The notes under the pieces: generated by a model | Database searches by the model: none | Told to the model about the DNA's origin: nothing | The model's input: the letters and a program-made list of their open reading frames with translations, nothing else | Position numbers and translations under genes: made by a program | Shown here: in pieces, positions 33,191-44,431 of the stretch | Numbering within the stretch: position 1 is the first letter of the stretch | How the letters are laid out: each line of letters starts with the position of its first letter | Assembly (NCBI GenBank): GCA_034231615.1 | Contig: CM067317.1 | Coordinates: forward strand, 18,458,673 to 18,522,672 | DNA: 64,000 nucleotides | DNA from: Meghimatium bilineatum | Taxonomy: Eukaryota; Mollusca; Gastropoda; Stylommatophora; Philomycidae | Direction: 5' to 3'

Positions 33191-33451
33191 TGTTTGAGAA
33201 CCTCATGAATTTCGAGCATTTAGCTCTTACTTTCTATGTTCATTGGAGTAATTTATTTGAGCTTTCATACCTAGGAGACTTCAGTTTTCGTCTTAGGGCG
33301 ATGCCTGTTGAAGGAACTTTTACTCTAATGGGGTCTATAATTGTGTAGATGACATGCTACAAAGTCTCCATATGAGAGTCTCAATATAATGGCACGTCAT
33401 CTACTAAGGTGTACTGTTGCATGATTGAGACCGACAGACGTAACCACATGC

Positions 33452-33454
<3 letters not shown>

Positions 33455-33532
<78 letters not shown>
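33455..33532. repeat. TA microsatellite truncated by assembly gap
   Basis: A TA run of at least 78 bp runs into the N block, so its true length is unknown. Confidence 0.95.
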
Positions 33533-33632
33533 NNNNNNNNNNNNNNNNNNNNNNNNNNNNNNNNNNNNNNNNNNNNNNNNNNNNNNNNNNNNNNNNNNNN
33601 NNNNNNNNNNNNNNNNNNNNNNNNNNNNNNNN
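33533..33632. other. assembly gap, exactly 100 N
   Basis: Exactly 100 N. This is a conventional placeholder for a gap of unknown size; sequence is lost where the TA tract could not be spanned. Confidence 0.97.
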
Positions 33633-34260
33633 GATATCCATTGACTACAATAAGAACGGAACTTCTTAAATTTCTAAACCCGTAAATTACCAATGAAACA
33701 TATAGTCGAAGCTATCACGTTTCACCAAATGCGCTATTTTGAATCATACGTTTCAATAGTACAACAAATACACATTTTTAACGTAATCAGTTTATATTTT
33801 AAATTACCGGGCCAGTAGAAAAGGGGTTGAAGTATGATTTCACGGGATCAACACCCCTCCCTAGAAAAATTATATAAAGTACTTTATCTAACACTACATG
33901 CCAACGGTAACATCTACATGCCAACTTATCTTTATAACTTTTCACTAGCCATGTGTTTCTGAGTAATCGTCTAACGTATTAATGCCATTTTTTGCATACG
34001 ATGTTATAATTTTTTTGTTAGCCTCAACAAATTTATACTTTTTATTTGTGTTTCATGTCCAGGAATGAAATCCTTTCGTTCGTTTTCGGCATACTAATGA
34101 TTGTGTCATTAAAATTTTGTTTTACCACTTCATACATTACACGGGATCAGTGTTGCCACGTAGTTCAGGCAAAATCCGATGCAAAACCGTCCAAAAGTAG
34201 CGCAAATGTACATATTGACCATTTAAATATTGTTATATGATATAACAATAAATTGTTATA
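33633..34260. other. no feature seen
   Basis: AT-rich unique-looking DNA between the gap and the SINE at 34262. Nothing supported. Confidence 0.5.
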
Positions 34261-34261
34261 C

Positions 34262-34530
34262 TGGAGCCGCGTTAGCGCTGTGAGTAACCGAGATGCGCAC
34301 TGGCTTCGCATATGAGTGGTCCTGGGTTCATTCCCCAGCTGAGGCGGAAATGTTTTCAGATCGCAACGGCTCCCAGGTCGACCCAGCCTTAAATGGGTAC
34401 CGGATTAATCCGGGAAGTAAAGACTGCGAGGGAGAGGAGATGGCTACTGCCCTCATTTGCAGAGCCTGTGAAATGTGAGATCGCTAACATCTCACACCCC
34501 TACGGCATTAATAAATGCTATGTGTTACTT
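34262..34530 (+). mobile_element. tRNA-Arg-like SINE with TTAC-rich tail
   Basis: The head resembles a tRNA: GGCTTCGCATATGAG looks like an Arg (TCG) anticodon region, and CTGGGTTCATTCCCCAG forms a perfect T arm. The body (CGACCCAGCCTTAAATGGGT onward) is much GC-richer than its flanks. It ends in a TTACTTTACTTACTTTAC tail. The acceptor stem is not preserved, so it is not a functional tRNA. Confidence 0.8.
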
Positions 34531-34534
34531 TACT

Positions 34535-35435
34535 TACTTTACTATACTGTATAAAGGACAAACCATCATTCTTCCGATATTACTCTTCCTCATGTAACAC
34601 ATGGATTTCACATTTATTCCAATAATCACCGGTCGGTTATATTAGAGATGACGACATTTTTAAGTATTCCAACATTTTTTAATAGGAACTTTTTTATTTT
34701 CTGTTGCTTCTTGTTTCCTTTATTTTAGCTCAGACTAATTCTATTGAGTTTAGGTGAGAAGGGTAAGGTAGTAGTAGTCTTTAATATCTGTGACCATATT
34801 CCTAGATTGCCTTGTCTATATGAACATTTTTTGTATGCTGTGTCTTTTTTACAATTCCAAGTAATTCAGGCTCGAGAAAAATATCGTTGAATGAAATGTT
34901 ATTTTAGGTAAGCAAAACATTTATTATATCTTTAGTATTTGATAAATTTGGAACTTTATTGTCTGCTGCCACTGTGTGTCCCACCTTTTCTTAAATCCCC
35001 TAATTTCCCGCTTAAACTTTACTGTCTGTTGTAATTTCGTCTCTACCATTCTGCGAGTTAATTGGCAACTGCTATCGCACAGATGAATTACATAGTTCTA
35101 CATCAGAGATTTAGGACAAAAGAAAGAAATTAATAAAATAGTGACAATTTCTAGACATCATTCCTTCCAAATTATGAACATTATTTACGTTTCATTAATA
35201 GCACAAAAACAAGCTGATATTTTAAAAACCCAGCCAAGAAACCAAAATCAGTGGAATTTTAAAAAAATGTCCACGGATACAACTAGCCAAAGTTGGTGGC
35301 AAAACAGTAGAACTGGGAACACTGCATCTGAATGCAACCATTAAACATTATCTGTCTTGCGTTCACCAGTGAAAAATAGCTCATTTTCACGTTTAAAATA
35401 TGCCAATTGTATGATAAACACATCATGCGTAAAGG
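34535..35435. other. no feature seen
   Basis: AT-rich DNA. The small plus frame at 35141-35344 has no recognisable motif. Confidence 0.5.
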
Positions 35436-35439
35436 ACGT

Positions 35440-36051
35440 CTTATAATTGACTGTCAACACAAAACAAAGATCAAACCAATAATCTAAATAGACAATATTA
35501 AACCAGACTGTTCAAACATATTGGAATATCTGGGAGCAAATGTAAACAGTTCCGGAGATTGTAGTCGATATTAGGAGAAGACTGGCAAATACAGCACTCA
35601 AATTAACACAATCAGAAATCTGGGGAAAAATAGTAATAATAACACTAAATTAACCCATTTAAGATCTTATGTTTTCCCAGTGGCAACATATGAATTGCAA
35701 CACTTGGCCTCTAAACAGGACAATATCCAGAAAAATAACTTCATTTGAAATTAAGTGTCACAGAAAGATCCTACAAATATCAAGGACAGAGACAAAGAAG
35801 AACATTGAAATTTTGAAATTATTAAAACTAAATTAAGGGTGGCTTCTAAATACCATCATAAGAAGGAAGCTACAGTATTTTGGACACTTAAAACGACATG
35901 ATGGTATCGAAATGATTCTGAGTGTAGAGAGAAAGAGGAGGACCAAGAAGACGATGCACCAGCAACATCTAAGAATGTAGAACATGTCCGGGACGGAGAG
36001 ACGTTCATGATATCCACGATAAAGATAACGTTCTGGAAAGAATATGACACG

Positions 36052-36056
<5 letters not shown>
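35440..36056 (+). mobile_element. RTE-type fragment abutting a TA microsatellite
   Basis: Plus-strand pieces read NILEYLGANVNSSGDCSR, HLRSYVFPVATY, then a KLQYFGHLKRHDG-like block and a WKEYDTI end, directly followed by a TA run. It is related to 28756-29385 (EYLGVNINIAGDC, VFPVATYGC). Confidence 0.7.

Positions 36057-36127
<71 letters not shown>
36057..36127. repeat. TA microsatellite
   Basis: An uninterrupted TA run at the 3' side of the RTE-type fragment, followed by CACACACC. Confidence 0.95.
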
Positions 36128-36129
<2 letters not shown>

Positions 36130-36130
<1 letters not shown>

Positions 36131-37360
36131 ACACACCTTATTTTTTGTGGGTGAGATGTGTGCTCACAAATATACTTTATTCATATCACATATAAAAGTA
36201 AATCAAAACCAATGGCTGCATTTTAGTGAAAAACACAATTCACAGAGTCTACACCATTTCAAATTCACACACAAAATTACAATTATATGTGTATATATTT
36301 GCTGAGATACATCATTTTAAAGTTGGACAAAGCTGGTGATACATGCTATAACACTATATACCAGTGTTACACCTTCTGCCATTTCTTCCTTATGAGTGAA
36401 AATTGAGTGAAAAGCTTTATTTTCAGGAAACCCTATCTACTTTCTAAAAGTCGTACCTTCGGCCTTGACTACTAGGCATGCATGACTTATTTGGAAAATA
36501 TACATTATAAGTGATTATCTTTACATGAACTATCACTGTTTGAGAAACAAAACTCTTCAATCCCTTTCATTATAACATAACTAAAAAAGTACAATAATTC
36601 CATTAATATTATCAATAGTATTGTAATATATCATGTCTATTACTGTGGATGAAGAATGTGTTTTACATCAGTACTGAAAAAAGTAAAATGATGATGTTCG
36701 TTGTCTTTAATTTACGGCCATCGTTTCTTATCGTTCTATATAGATATACTATATACCAGTACGCGTTCGTCTGCTTCTTTTTCATGCCGTTACGGCAACT
36801 CATAAATAGTTGTTTGAAACAAATATCATCAAAGGGTTTTATTTTGTCAGACTTGCAATAACTGATTTCCAATGTACAAACTGGGTGGTTGAAACATGAA
36901 TGGATAGAGCATATGACATCGTCCTTTCAGAGAATTATATGAATATTGTTGTTTGTCCATCACAAGTGACGATGAACATTTGTCAAATACACATTATGAA
37001 ATTCAGTTAGAGGTATAACATTGTTTAGGAGTTCGTAGGTGGCAAATAAGCCATGTGGTAGCTAATAAGTTCTTAGACAGTTTGGATATGGAATAATCAC
37101 ATTCGATGGTGTTTGATCAGTCCTTAACGTTCTAGAAATAGTAATTACGTAGAATACAAGTGTAATGAGCTTTACAATGAACTATATCAGTTGACAATAA
37201 CAAACGAGCCATCAAAAACAACAACAAATGTTGTCTATACTATCCAATTTATCTGCAAATTTTCGCTGACCCTATTTCATTATCAGAGTGCTCTTCGTTC
37301 TAGTGCAGTTTTATATTTTCAACAACGCTATTTTTTAAATAAAAATACGTGTATTACCTC
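36130..37360. other. no feature seen
   Basis: AT-rich DNA. Open frames on both strands at 36649-36872 overlap and show no motif. Confidence 0.5.
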
Positions 37361-37419
37361 GCTCCGAACAGGGTAATGAAGTTTTGCTAATGGCTGGAAG
37401 CACACATAATAATACACAC

Positions 37420-37452
37420 AAATCGATGTTTCGAAAAAAGACCTTTATCAAG
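37420..37452 (-). repeat. CTTGATAAAGG motif, copy 2
   Basis: The minus strand reads CTTGATAAAGGTC, then TTTTTTCGAAACATCGATTT. It has the GAAAC(A/G)TCG block but no clear stem. Confidence 0.5.
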
Positions 37453-38826
37453 ACTACATTCACCACAAAAAACGACACAGTTGATGTTCTCATTGCCGAG
37501 ATAAATGTCATTTAGCAAAACTTCATTAACCTGTTTGTAGGTTTACGTGTTCCATTTCAGTTTTGTACAGTGAGTACATATTATCGATTACCTCGCTCCA
37601 ATGATCAACCATCATCTACTGCACAATGAGAAATACACTCTAATGAACATTTTAATTGAGTTACTCTATAGTTATTTCAAAAGTCCGAGCTTTCTCTGAA
37701 TATAAGGGCAATGATGGCATATAGACGTTTTGTGCATAGTAAAATTATACAAATCATTTTCACTATGAAACAACTAAAATTATAGTTAAATTATTTTCCT
37801 TACAATATTCGTGTGCTTTGTGCAACCATGTTATCTTTTTAGGCCATTTTGTTTCTTGAATTTTGCCCAGATGACTTTGGGCATTTAACTCCACTTTGAC
37901 ATCTTGATAAATGGATAATTGATATACCTCGTTGAAACACGTACACTTTCTTCTACAATTGTACATATACTAGATAGCATGGTCATAGATGCAATTTCGA
38001 GAAGGGAAAAGTTCCTGCATCATACAATTTTTCCAAGATAAAATGAGTATGAACCATGCACTTCCACCAGCACATGCATATATATATCCTCACTTAATAG
38101 ATAGTGTTTTTAATGTATTTAGTATCTACAAAATGGCCCTGCCATAATTTCACAATATGTGATAGTAGGTACATTTTCAAACTGACCATATCATACATAT
38201 CATGGCAAGTTCTTTAAAATTGGTAGCGTATTCTATTCGTGACCTAGCCATCAACCCAACATTGTTTGGCTGTTGTGATTTTCTACACAATATAAATACG
38301 TTGAGTAGTTTGCCATTGCTTCTGAAAAGTTTGGATGTACAATTGCCTGTGGCGAGATCATGGCCAACCACCTTTAAAATTAACAAACTTAGAGAAATTT
38401 GGCCACAAAATGGTCAATATGGCAACCATGTGAATGCTGAAAATCGGAAATAATTGGATATCAGACGGTTTGGGTGGCAGAGGCACGTGTAAATCGAACG
38501 ACATCCATCGAAAGTACAGTCCTGTAGATTCGTCGGTTGATGGCTACGTTGTGAATAGGATATGCTATTACCAATTTTTCGACTTTTCCCGTGATTTTCA
38601 TTGGTCACTGTGTATATACTTTGTGTCGATAGATATTGAAAACTTAAATTTAAAAAATTTCACTTTAGAAGAACGATATCCAATTCTTGTACGGGATTTT
38701 ATTGTCTGGAGACTCGATATAGCTCCCTAGCTCAGTAAGGCAATCTATCGTTAGGTAGGACAGACGAAATTTGGAACAGGGTAATGGAGTTTTGCTAATC
38801 ACTGGTAATACACATAATGGCACACA

Positions 38827-38854
38827 CAAATCACCCAAAATTCCTTTATCAATA
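38827..38854 (-). repeat. TTGATAAAGG motif, diverged copy 3
   Basis: The minus strand reads TTGATAAAGGAATTTTGGGT. The stem and GAAACG block are lost, but the flanks match copy 2. Confidence 0.4.
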
Positions 38855-39981
38855 ACACATTCAAAAATAAGACGCGTAAAAATGATACTATTTACAATCA
38901 CATCGCAGATCTAGATATAGATACACCCCGGAAGTCCACCAAATTTGATCAATTGTTCAGCACTAGACCGGTCGATGGAAGTGCGGTTCATGCTCCTGGA
39001 TACACAGAAGCTCGCATGTCACATCACTATTGACCCCACTAAATGTAGGAGTCATGATTCAGGTAATGGATGCGCCAACTTGAACATGAACTCTTTCTTG
39101 GATATGGAAAAATGCATTGAATACATATCACCGTTACACAAGGGAAAAGCATTGACGAATGTCGGAGAGCACATTGTTTAAATTTCTGACTGAAACAGTG
39201 TTAAGATTCGGACTCTGGAAGCTGTGAGTAACTTAGGCGGGAGCAATCCTTGTCTTTGAAGATAGCAAACCTATTCTATCTCAACTGTCACCGTTGCCCA
39301 ACACAGCTCATTCAGAGATAATTGGGTTCAATATATAAGGACACAGAGGGGAATGATGTCTTTCTTACACGAGATGTTTTAGTCGACTCGAAGCACTTTG
39401 TCCGAGATAGGAGCAATATTCCTACCTCTGTGGTGATAAATGAAATGACGAAGAGTGAAAACGCAGGCCGCACCTGGCGATGGATTGGAAGACCATCACA
39501 AGGGGACAAGGCAAGTGCATGAGAAATGCACAAATCCCAGAACCCAGACGTGTTTGGCGAAGCAACATCTCACCTAGGAATGTGTATCAACATTGAGTCT
39601 AATTCGACAATCAGCCGTTGTCCAACATGGCTCATACAGAAGAAATTAGGTCTGGGGCTTAGGGATACGAAGGGTGGTAATGGAATGGTCTTTCTACACG
39701 AGAAAATGTCCACTGGCTGCAAAGAGCCTCGTCGAAGGAAAGATGCACAATAGATGGCCCTTGATAATTATTAGCTCGACATGTCACATATACCCCCTCT
39801 GAGTTGAAGATCCTCAATAACCACTGCACTAAGGCGAAAGCTGAAGTCTCATTGATTTGACAGAGAGTTCCGAGAAACCACCCCACTGCATGTAGCAAGT
39901 GAAAGCAAGTTGCTCGCGATTCCTGGGGATAGCAAACAAACAAACAAACACAAAACTCGTCGTATATGTTGTGAATGCGTT

Positions 39982-40013
39982 CTTGATAAAGCAATTGATC
40001 GAAACGTCGATTG
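39982..40013 (+). repeat. CTTGATAAAG motif, copy 4
   Basis: CTTGATAAAGCAATTGATCG followed by AAACGTCGATTG. It is inverted relative to copies 2 and 3. Confidence 0.5.
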
Positions 40014-40311
40014 TGTTATTATGTATGCTACGGTGATTCCCAAAACCACATTGCCCTATTCCAAGTTGTGCCTAATGGATTTCAGTTTTTCTTCTATATT
40101 ATATTATATATTATATATACATATTATAGGTAGGACACACAGATACGAAGCAGTCCAAGTTGATTGAAGTCAGAGAGGCACCAGCCCCTGTAGCGTTGAA
40201 TAATGTGGTACTCATATCATCCATATAGTGAAACACGGAAATAAATACATAAATAAAAATATTGATATGCAAAATTAAGAGATATAATGTATGCATGACA
40301 AATATGAATTG

Positions 40312-42210
40312 TTAATCGTAGCGAGAATTACATCCTGTATTACGTTCTAAATAATCATGGTGAGTGCTGTGAAGACGTGAACGTTCTTGTTTACAGCACG
40401 AAAGCATGCTTCTGAATTTGTTTCGGAAATTTGCATTGCACAATGGATAGAGGAATGGATTTAGTGTTGAGTTGATATATCCGACCCAGGTTGCAGCAGT
40501 GAGATGACCTGGTTTTATGCAGTTATCACAGAAGGCGACAACTAAAAAGAGAATGAAGTACGGTAGAAAACATAAAGTGAAGGCTCCCATTATCACACCA
40601 AGTTGTCTTGCTGCTTTAATTTCTTTGTTAAGGGAAGAACTCTGCCTGATAGTTCTTATGCGTTCTCTAATACTTGTCATTCCACTAGTAAGACGTCTGT
40701 TTTTGCTGTCACGAAGGACTATCACACCTTCAGAATCTTGCCCGTTTCTGGATGTGGAACCATCCACACTGCTTCGTGAGGTAATAGCAATCCCTGCAGT
40801 TTTATCCAAGAATAATTCGGTATGTCTCATTTGCCGCAGTGCACTAACTACAGAGAATGAATCACGAGATTCTCTGTTGAAACTTTCTGGTCTTCCATTG
40901 TCTGTAGTAGCTTGACGAGCTGCTCTAATCTCATGAAAATTGCAGACTCGTTTCTCCACCTCGTCACTCCGTCTCTCTTCGAAAGTACACGCTGAAGATG
41001 ACGACGAGGAAGAAACAATTGCTGGTTCCATGTAAAATGATGGAGTAAATGATGTTTCTTCTGGTTCAGATTTTCTATAACTAATTGGTTTAACGCTACT
41101 GTTTGTCTGTAATACCGAAACGTTTGATTTCTTTTGGCGTCTGAATAAACCCCTTTTCATCACCGCAGTTTGTTTTTTGCTCCCTGTAATATATTGCTGA
41201 AGTTGATGTTCAGTTTTAACAAAAGGGCCATTACTTTTCGAACTACAGCTGGCTAAGGACGACAGTGACTGAAATTTGGGAGACAGTTTTGAATCTTCAA
41301 GCTGACAAGGACTTCGTAAATATCCTGGACGCGAATTTGCTATGGAATATCTCTCGTTTTCCATAACCCAAGTCGGTTTGGAAAGGCAAGAGACGGGACA
41401 GCGATCTTCATAATAATATCTCTCAATTTTTTCTGTTTGAGGGTCTATTACATTCTCATCATAAATGTACTCGACTTTATATGGTGCGGAGTTTGGATCC
41501 CTGCATGAAGTAACTGGTTGTCTTTTTACACTAAGGAGTCTTAGATTTCTGCTGCTTATATCTATATGAGGTTTTAACCCATTTTCTTTGATTCTTCCAT
41601 CTATTGTGTGTTCAATTGGCACATATATCTCATCGTTACATTCACTGTCATCCATTGAATTTGGAATATTTGATTTATATGAAAGAACTGGTCCACCGTG
41701 ACTTCTTTGCCCGAGTTCAAATTCTGATCGCTTTCTAATTGCAATAAATATTTTAAAATACAGTATATACATAACTGTCAGAGGCAGGTAGAAATTGAAA
41801 AATGCTGTAACCAGTTTGAAAAACGAGTTCTTTGCGTATTCGGTATCGCAAATGTTGTCTGGAACTGTGCGAATTCCGCCATGAGCAAAATAATGCCAAC
41901 TAGAAATCGGAATTACCCAAAGAGAAGATACCGCCCATACTAAGGCAATCATACTAAAAGCTCTTCTTTTTGTCCTTTTATGTAGATATTTTAGTGGTTG
42001 CCGAACTGACCAGTAGCGATCAAGGCTGAGAATGAAAAGGTTAAGTATAGAGGCTGTGCTTGCCGTGTAATCCACTCCAATCCAGATCTGACAGACAGCG
42101 ACACCCAGCATCCAACGTTCTGTGAATATATAAAACGCGTTCATTGGCATGACGATGATTCCAACAATGACATCAGCGACAGCTAGGCTCACTATAAATA
42201 GGTTGCTCAC
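40312..42210 (-). CDS. histamine H1-like GPCR, last coding exon (TM2 to C-terminus)
   Basis: The minus-strand acceptor tttatttttcag (AG at 42212-42211) is followed by 632 codons and a TAA at 40314-40312. Counting from the exon start, TM2 opens with VSNLFIVSLAVADVIVG. C40 and C121 form the expected extracellular disulphide. Aspartate 3.32 is D47 in GVDYTAS and DRY is 64-66. TM5 reads FFKLVTAFFNFYLP, with K132 and N139 at the positions of H1R K5.39 and N5.46. TM6 is CFLPYF (548 at 6.48) and TM7 is GYINSTLNPFLYPLCN (NPxxY 584-588). The third intracellular loop is about 370 residues, Ser- and Arg-rich. CC at 605-606 could be palmitoylated. The order and ligand-site residues fit H1 receptors better than muscarinic or octopamine receptors. 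Ligand specificity is inferred. The N-terminus and TM1 must be encoded upstream (above 42212) beyond a phase-0 intron. No such exon was identified. Confidence 0.9.
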   Translation of the reverse strand: MSNLFIVSLAVADVIVGIIVMPMNAFYIFTERWMLGVAVCQIWIGVDYTASTASILNLFILSLDRYWSVRQPLKYLHKRTKRRAFSMIALVWAVSSLWVIPISSWHYFAHGGIRTVPDNICDTEYAKNSFFKLVTAFFNFYLPLTVMYILYFKIFIAIRKRSEFELGQRSHGGPVLSYKSNIPNSMDDSECNDEIYVPIEHTIDGRIKENGLKPHIDISSRNLRLLSVKRQPVTSCRDPNSAPYKVEYIYDENVIDPQTEKIERYYYEDRCPVSCLSKPTWVMENERYSIANSRPGYLRSPCQLEDSKLSPKFQSLSSLASCSSKSNGPFVKTEHQLQQYITGSKKQTAVMKRGLFRRQKKSNVSVLQTNSSVKPISYRKSEPEETSFTPSFYMEPAIVSSSSSSSACTFEERRSDEVEKRVCNFHEIRAARQATTDNGRPESFNRESRDSFSVVSALRQMRHTELFLDKTAGIAITSRSSVDGSTSRNGQDSEGVIVLRDSKNRRLTSGMTSIRERIRTIRQSSSLNKEIKAARQLGVIMGAFTLCFLPYFILFLVVAFCDNCIKPGHLTAATWVGYINSTLNPFLYPLCNANFRNKFRSMLSCCKQERSRLHSTHHDYLERNTGCNSRYD

Positions 42211-42299
42211 CTGAAAAATAAAGAATATGTTAGATGTAATATGAGTAATAATAAAATCACGAAAATACAAGAACTTTTATTAAAATTAATTCTTAAGGC

Positions 42300-42362
42300 T
42301 GGCGGGAACTGAACCAGGTTCGTTCTAGCAGCACCGAATCGCCGTGCAACTAACGTAAACAT
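42300..42362 (-). mobile_element. tRNA-like SINE head remnant in receptor intron
   Basis: The minus strand contains CTGGTTCAGTTCCCGCCAG, a perfect T-arm-like hairpin, and TTAGTTGCACGGCGA upstream as an A-box candidate. No acceptor stem. Confidence 0.45.
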
Positions 42363-42500
42363 GTTTTCCATATTTGACCAACCACATCCAAAAAACTACC
42401 ATATTTAAGGACACATTAATTGTTTTCCTAAATAACATACTGCAATCAAACAATAGGCGTAAGAAGTACATATTAACACTATATCGTCTTTGTTTCAAAT

Positions 42501-42790
42501 ATTCCCTTAAATACGAGTCTGCATATACTGCCTTAAATACGAGTCTGCATATATATATTCCCGTAAATACGAGTCTGCATATATTCCCTTAAATACGAGT
42601 CTGCATATATTTCCTAAAATACGAGTCAGCATAAATTCCCTTAAATACGAGTCTGCATATATTCCCTTAAATACGAGTCTGCATATATTCCCTTAAATAC
42701 GAGTCTGCATATATTCCCTAAAATACGAGTCAGCATAAATACCTTAAATACGAGTCTGCATATATTCCCTTAAATACGAGTCTGCATATG
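42501..42790. repeat. 26-bp minisatellite in the receptor intron
   Basis: About eleven units of CCCTTAAATACGAGTCTGCA plus TATATT, some shortened or with CAGCATAAAT variants. The array starts about 290 bp upstream of the receptor exon acceptor. Confidence 0.9.
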
Positions 42791-42794
42791 TCCA

Positions 42795-44430
42795 AATGAT
42801 CACATCATTAAGTATAAAGATAAACTGAGTTATGAATCAGCGTTAGAGCAAACGAGTTTCAGGTACCTGTTAAAACCGGAGTTGCTGTGTAGACATGTTA
42901 AACTTCGAACGAGAAGAAGATAAGTGTTGTGCTGCCTAGTTAGATGATGTCCAGAAACTGCGTGACTAGCATCGCCTTTCTCACTAACTCATTAGCGATC
43001 TCGGCATTCCTCGACATTTCAAGAGTATGAGTTCTGGTATATTAATATTTGTGGCTGGCTGAACCATATGATAATTTTTATATTTCAACCAAAAAAGCGA
43101 GTGAACTGGAAAAGCTAGGGCAGCTGATCGAAGTGCAATTGAATTAACATAACCCTACCTCAACTCACACTGTCAGTCAAATATAAATAACCAAAATATC
43201 GGAGAATGTCAACAAAATGGAAAGTGACGCAGTAACCAGACAAATAAGAGGTACATACGAAGTTAATTATAAAGGTTACTGAAAATAACTATCAATATAA
43301 ATAAATCATAAATAACAAAATAACAAAGACAATTATGGACGTGTTGGTCCTATTGGGACCTTTGTCAAGAAACAAAAACCAATTAAGACAACACAACTAT
43401 AAAGAAACAACAATGCCAAGACTTGGACAATGGTTTTCCCTACAAAAACCATTGCCGAAGTGGCCATTTTGTCGCAGCTTTTAGATTAGGTGCAGAATTA
43501 GATGAGTTCAATATTGACAGACAGAAATGGGTATGGGAAAAATGATGAGATTGAAATGAAAAGTATAAGATGAAAAATGAAGAAAGGGGACACCAATTCA
43601 CGATTTGAATAATTCTACCTTGCACATGAGTATGTTCTCTGCATCTATTTGTAGATATATTCCCCTCCCCCTGTGTACTAATTTCTTTCTCTATTTTTCC
43701 ATTTTATTTCTCGCCCCTACCCCCTCCCCTCACCCCCATTCTTGGCATCGTGATCTGGTTTTTCTGGCTTTCTTCATTTTTCATCTGATACTTTGCATTT
43801 CAATCTTATCATTTTTCCCATACCCATTTATATCTGTCAATATTGAACGAACCTAATATACAAGGAAATAATATATACATTGTTAAATGATATAGCTTCT
43901 ACCCTCCCGTATGATGATGCAAAAATTACATCACGTGCTCTGTAGAAAAAATAAATATGGTATGTTTATAAATATATGTCCAACTTTATTTTCAAATATC
44001 TCGAGACCTCTCTGATGAATCAAATTCACTCTTTCTATATCATATTGTAAGCAAATATTTTACGGTGTTTTTAAAATATCTTCATAATAATGTTATGGAA
44101 ATTCAGAATAATTGATTTGTATTTATTTTTTGCTCTATGATTACTAAATAAAGTTTGTGTATCTACGCACATAAAATGAGTTAGAGTATTTGCATTTTTG
44201 TTTGTTTTTGTTTTTTGGAATTCAGAGCGAGGCGCATCAATGTTACAGTAGTGGTGTATCGTATATTGTGTACTAGCTACATCATATATAGCAACTCGTA
44301 CTAGCAACATTGTACTAGCAACTCCATATATTATAGGAAAAAAATATATTAGTAACGTCATCAATTTACATTAATATTCTGGCAGCAGATGTATGCCCAC
44401 TATTAAAACGACGCTGACTTATCAGTCAGT
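42795..44430. other. no gene; one hairpin motif copy
   Basis: AT-rich DNA. It holds the CTTGACAAAGG motif at 43338-43369 and poly-pyrimidine stretches at 43660-43740. No exon for the receptor TM1 was recognised. Confidence 0.5.
43338..43369 (-). repeat. CTTGACAAAGG hairpin motif, copy 5
   Basis: The minus strand reads CTTGACAAAGGTCC, loop CAATA, GGACC, then AACACGTCC. The 5-bp stem is perfect. Confidence 0.55.
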
Positions 44431-44431
44431 G

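Larger units (their letters stand above)
37365..40100. mobile_element. cluster of one interspersed repeat family with hairpin motif
   Basis: The segment CAGGGTAATG(A/G)AGTTTTGCTAAT with ACACATAAT and CTTTATCAA blocks occurs at 37365-37460 and 38770-38860, and in inverse orientation at 39940-40080. Between them, TTACACGAGATG/CTACACGAGAAA blocks at 39364 and 39695 show an internal direct repeat. No coding motif was recognised. It could be a Penelope-like or other retroelement, but this is not shown. Confidence 0.5.

Noticed and set aside
33008-33693. YIYIYI frames on both strands
   Set aside because: They are translations of TA microsatellites, partly running into the N gap.
39312-39994. Protein-coding gene in the 39-kb open frames
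   Set aside because: The frames overlap on both strands and contain internal direct repeats of an interspersed family; no domain recognised.
40517-40915. Plus-strand 132-codon frame
   Set aside because: Antisense shadow of the receptor exon.
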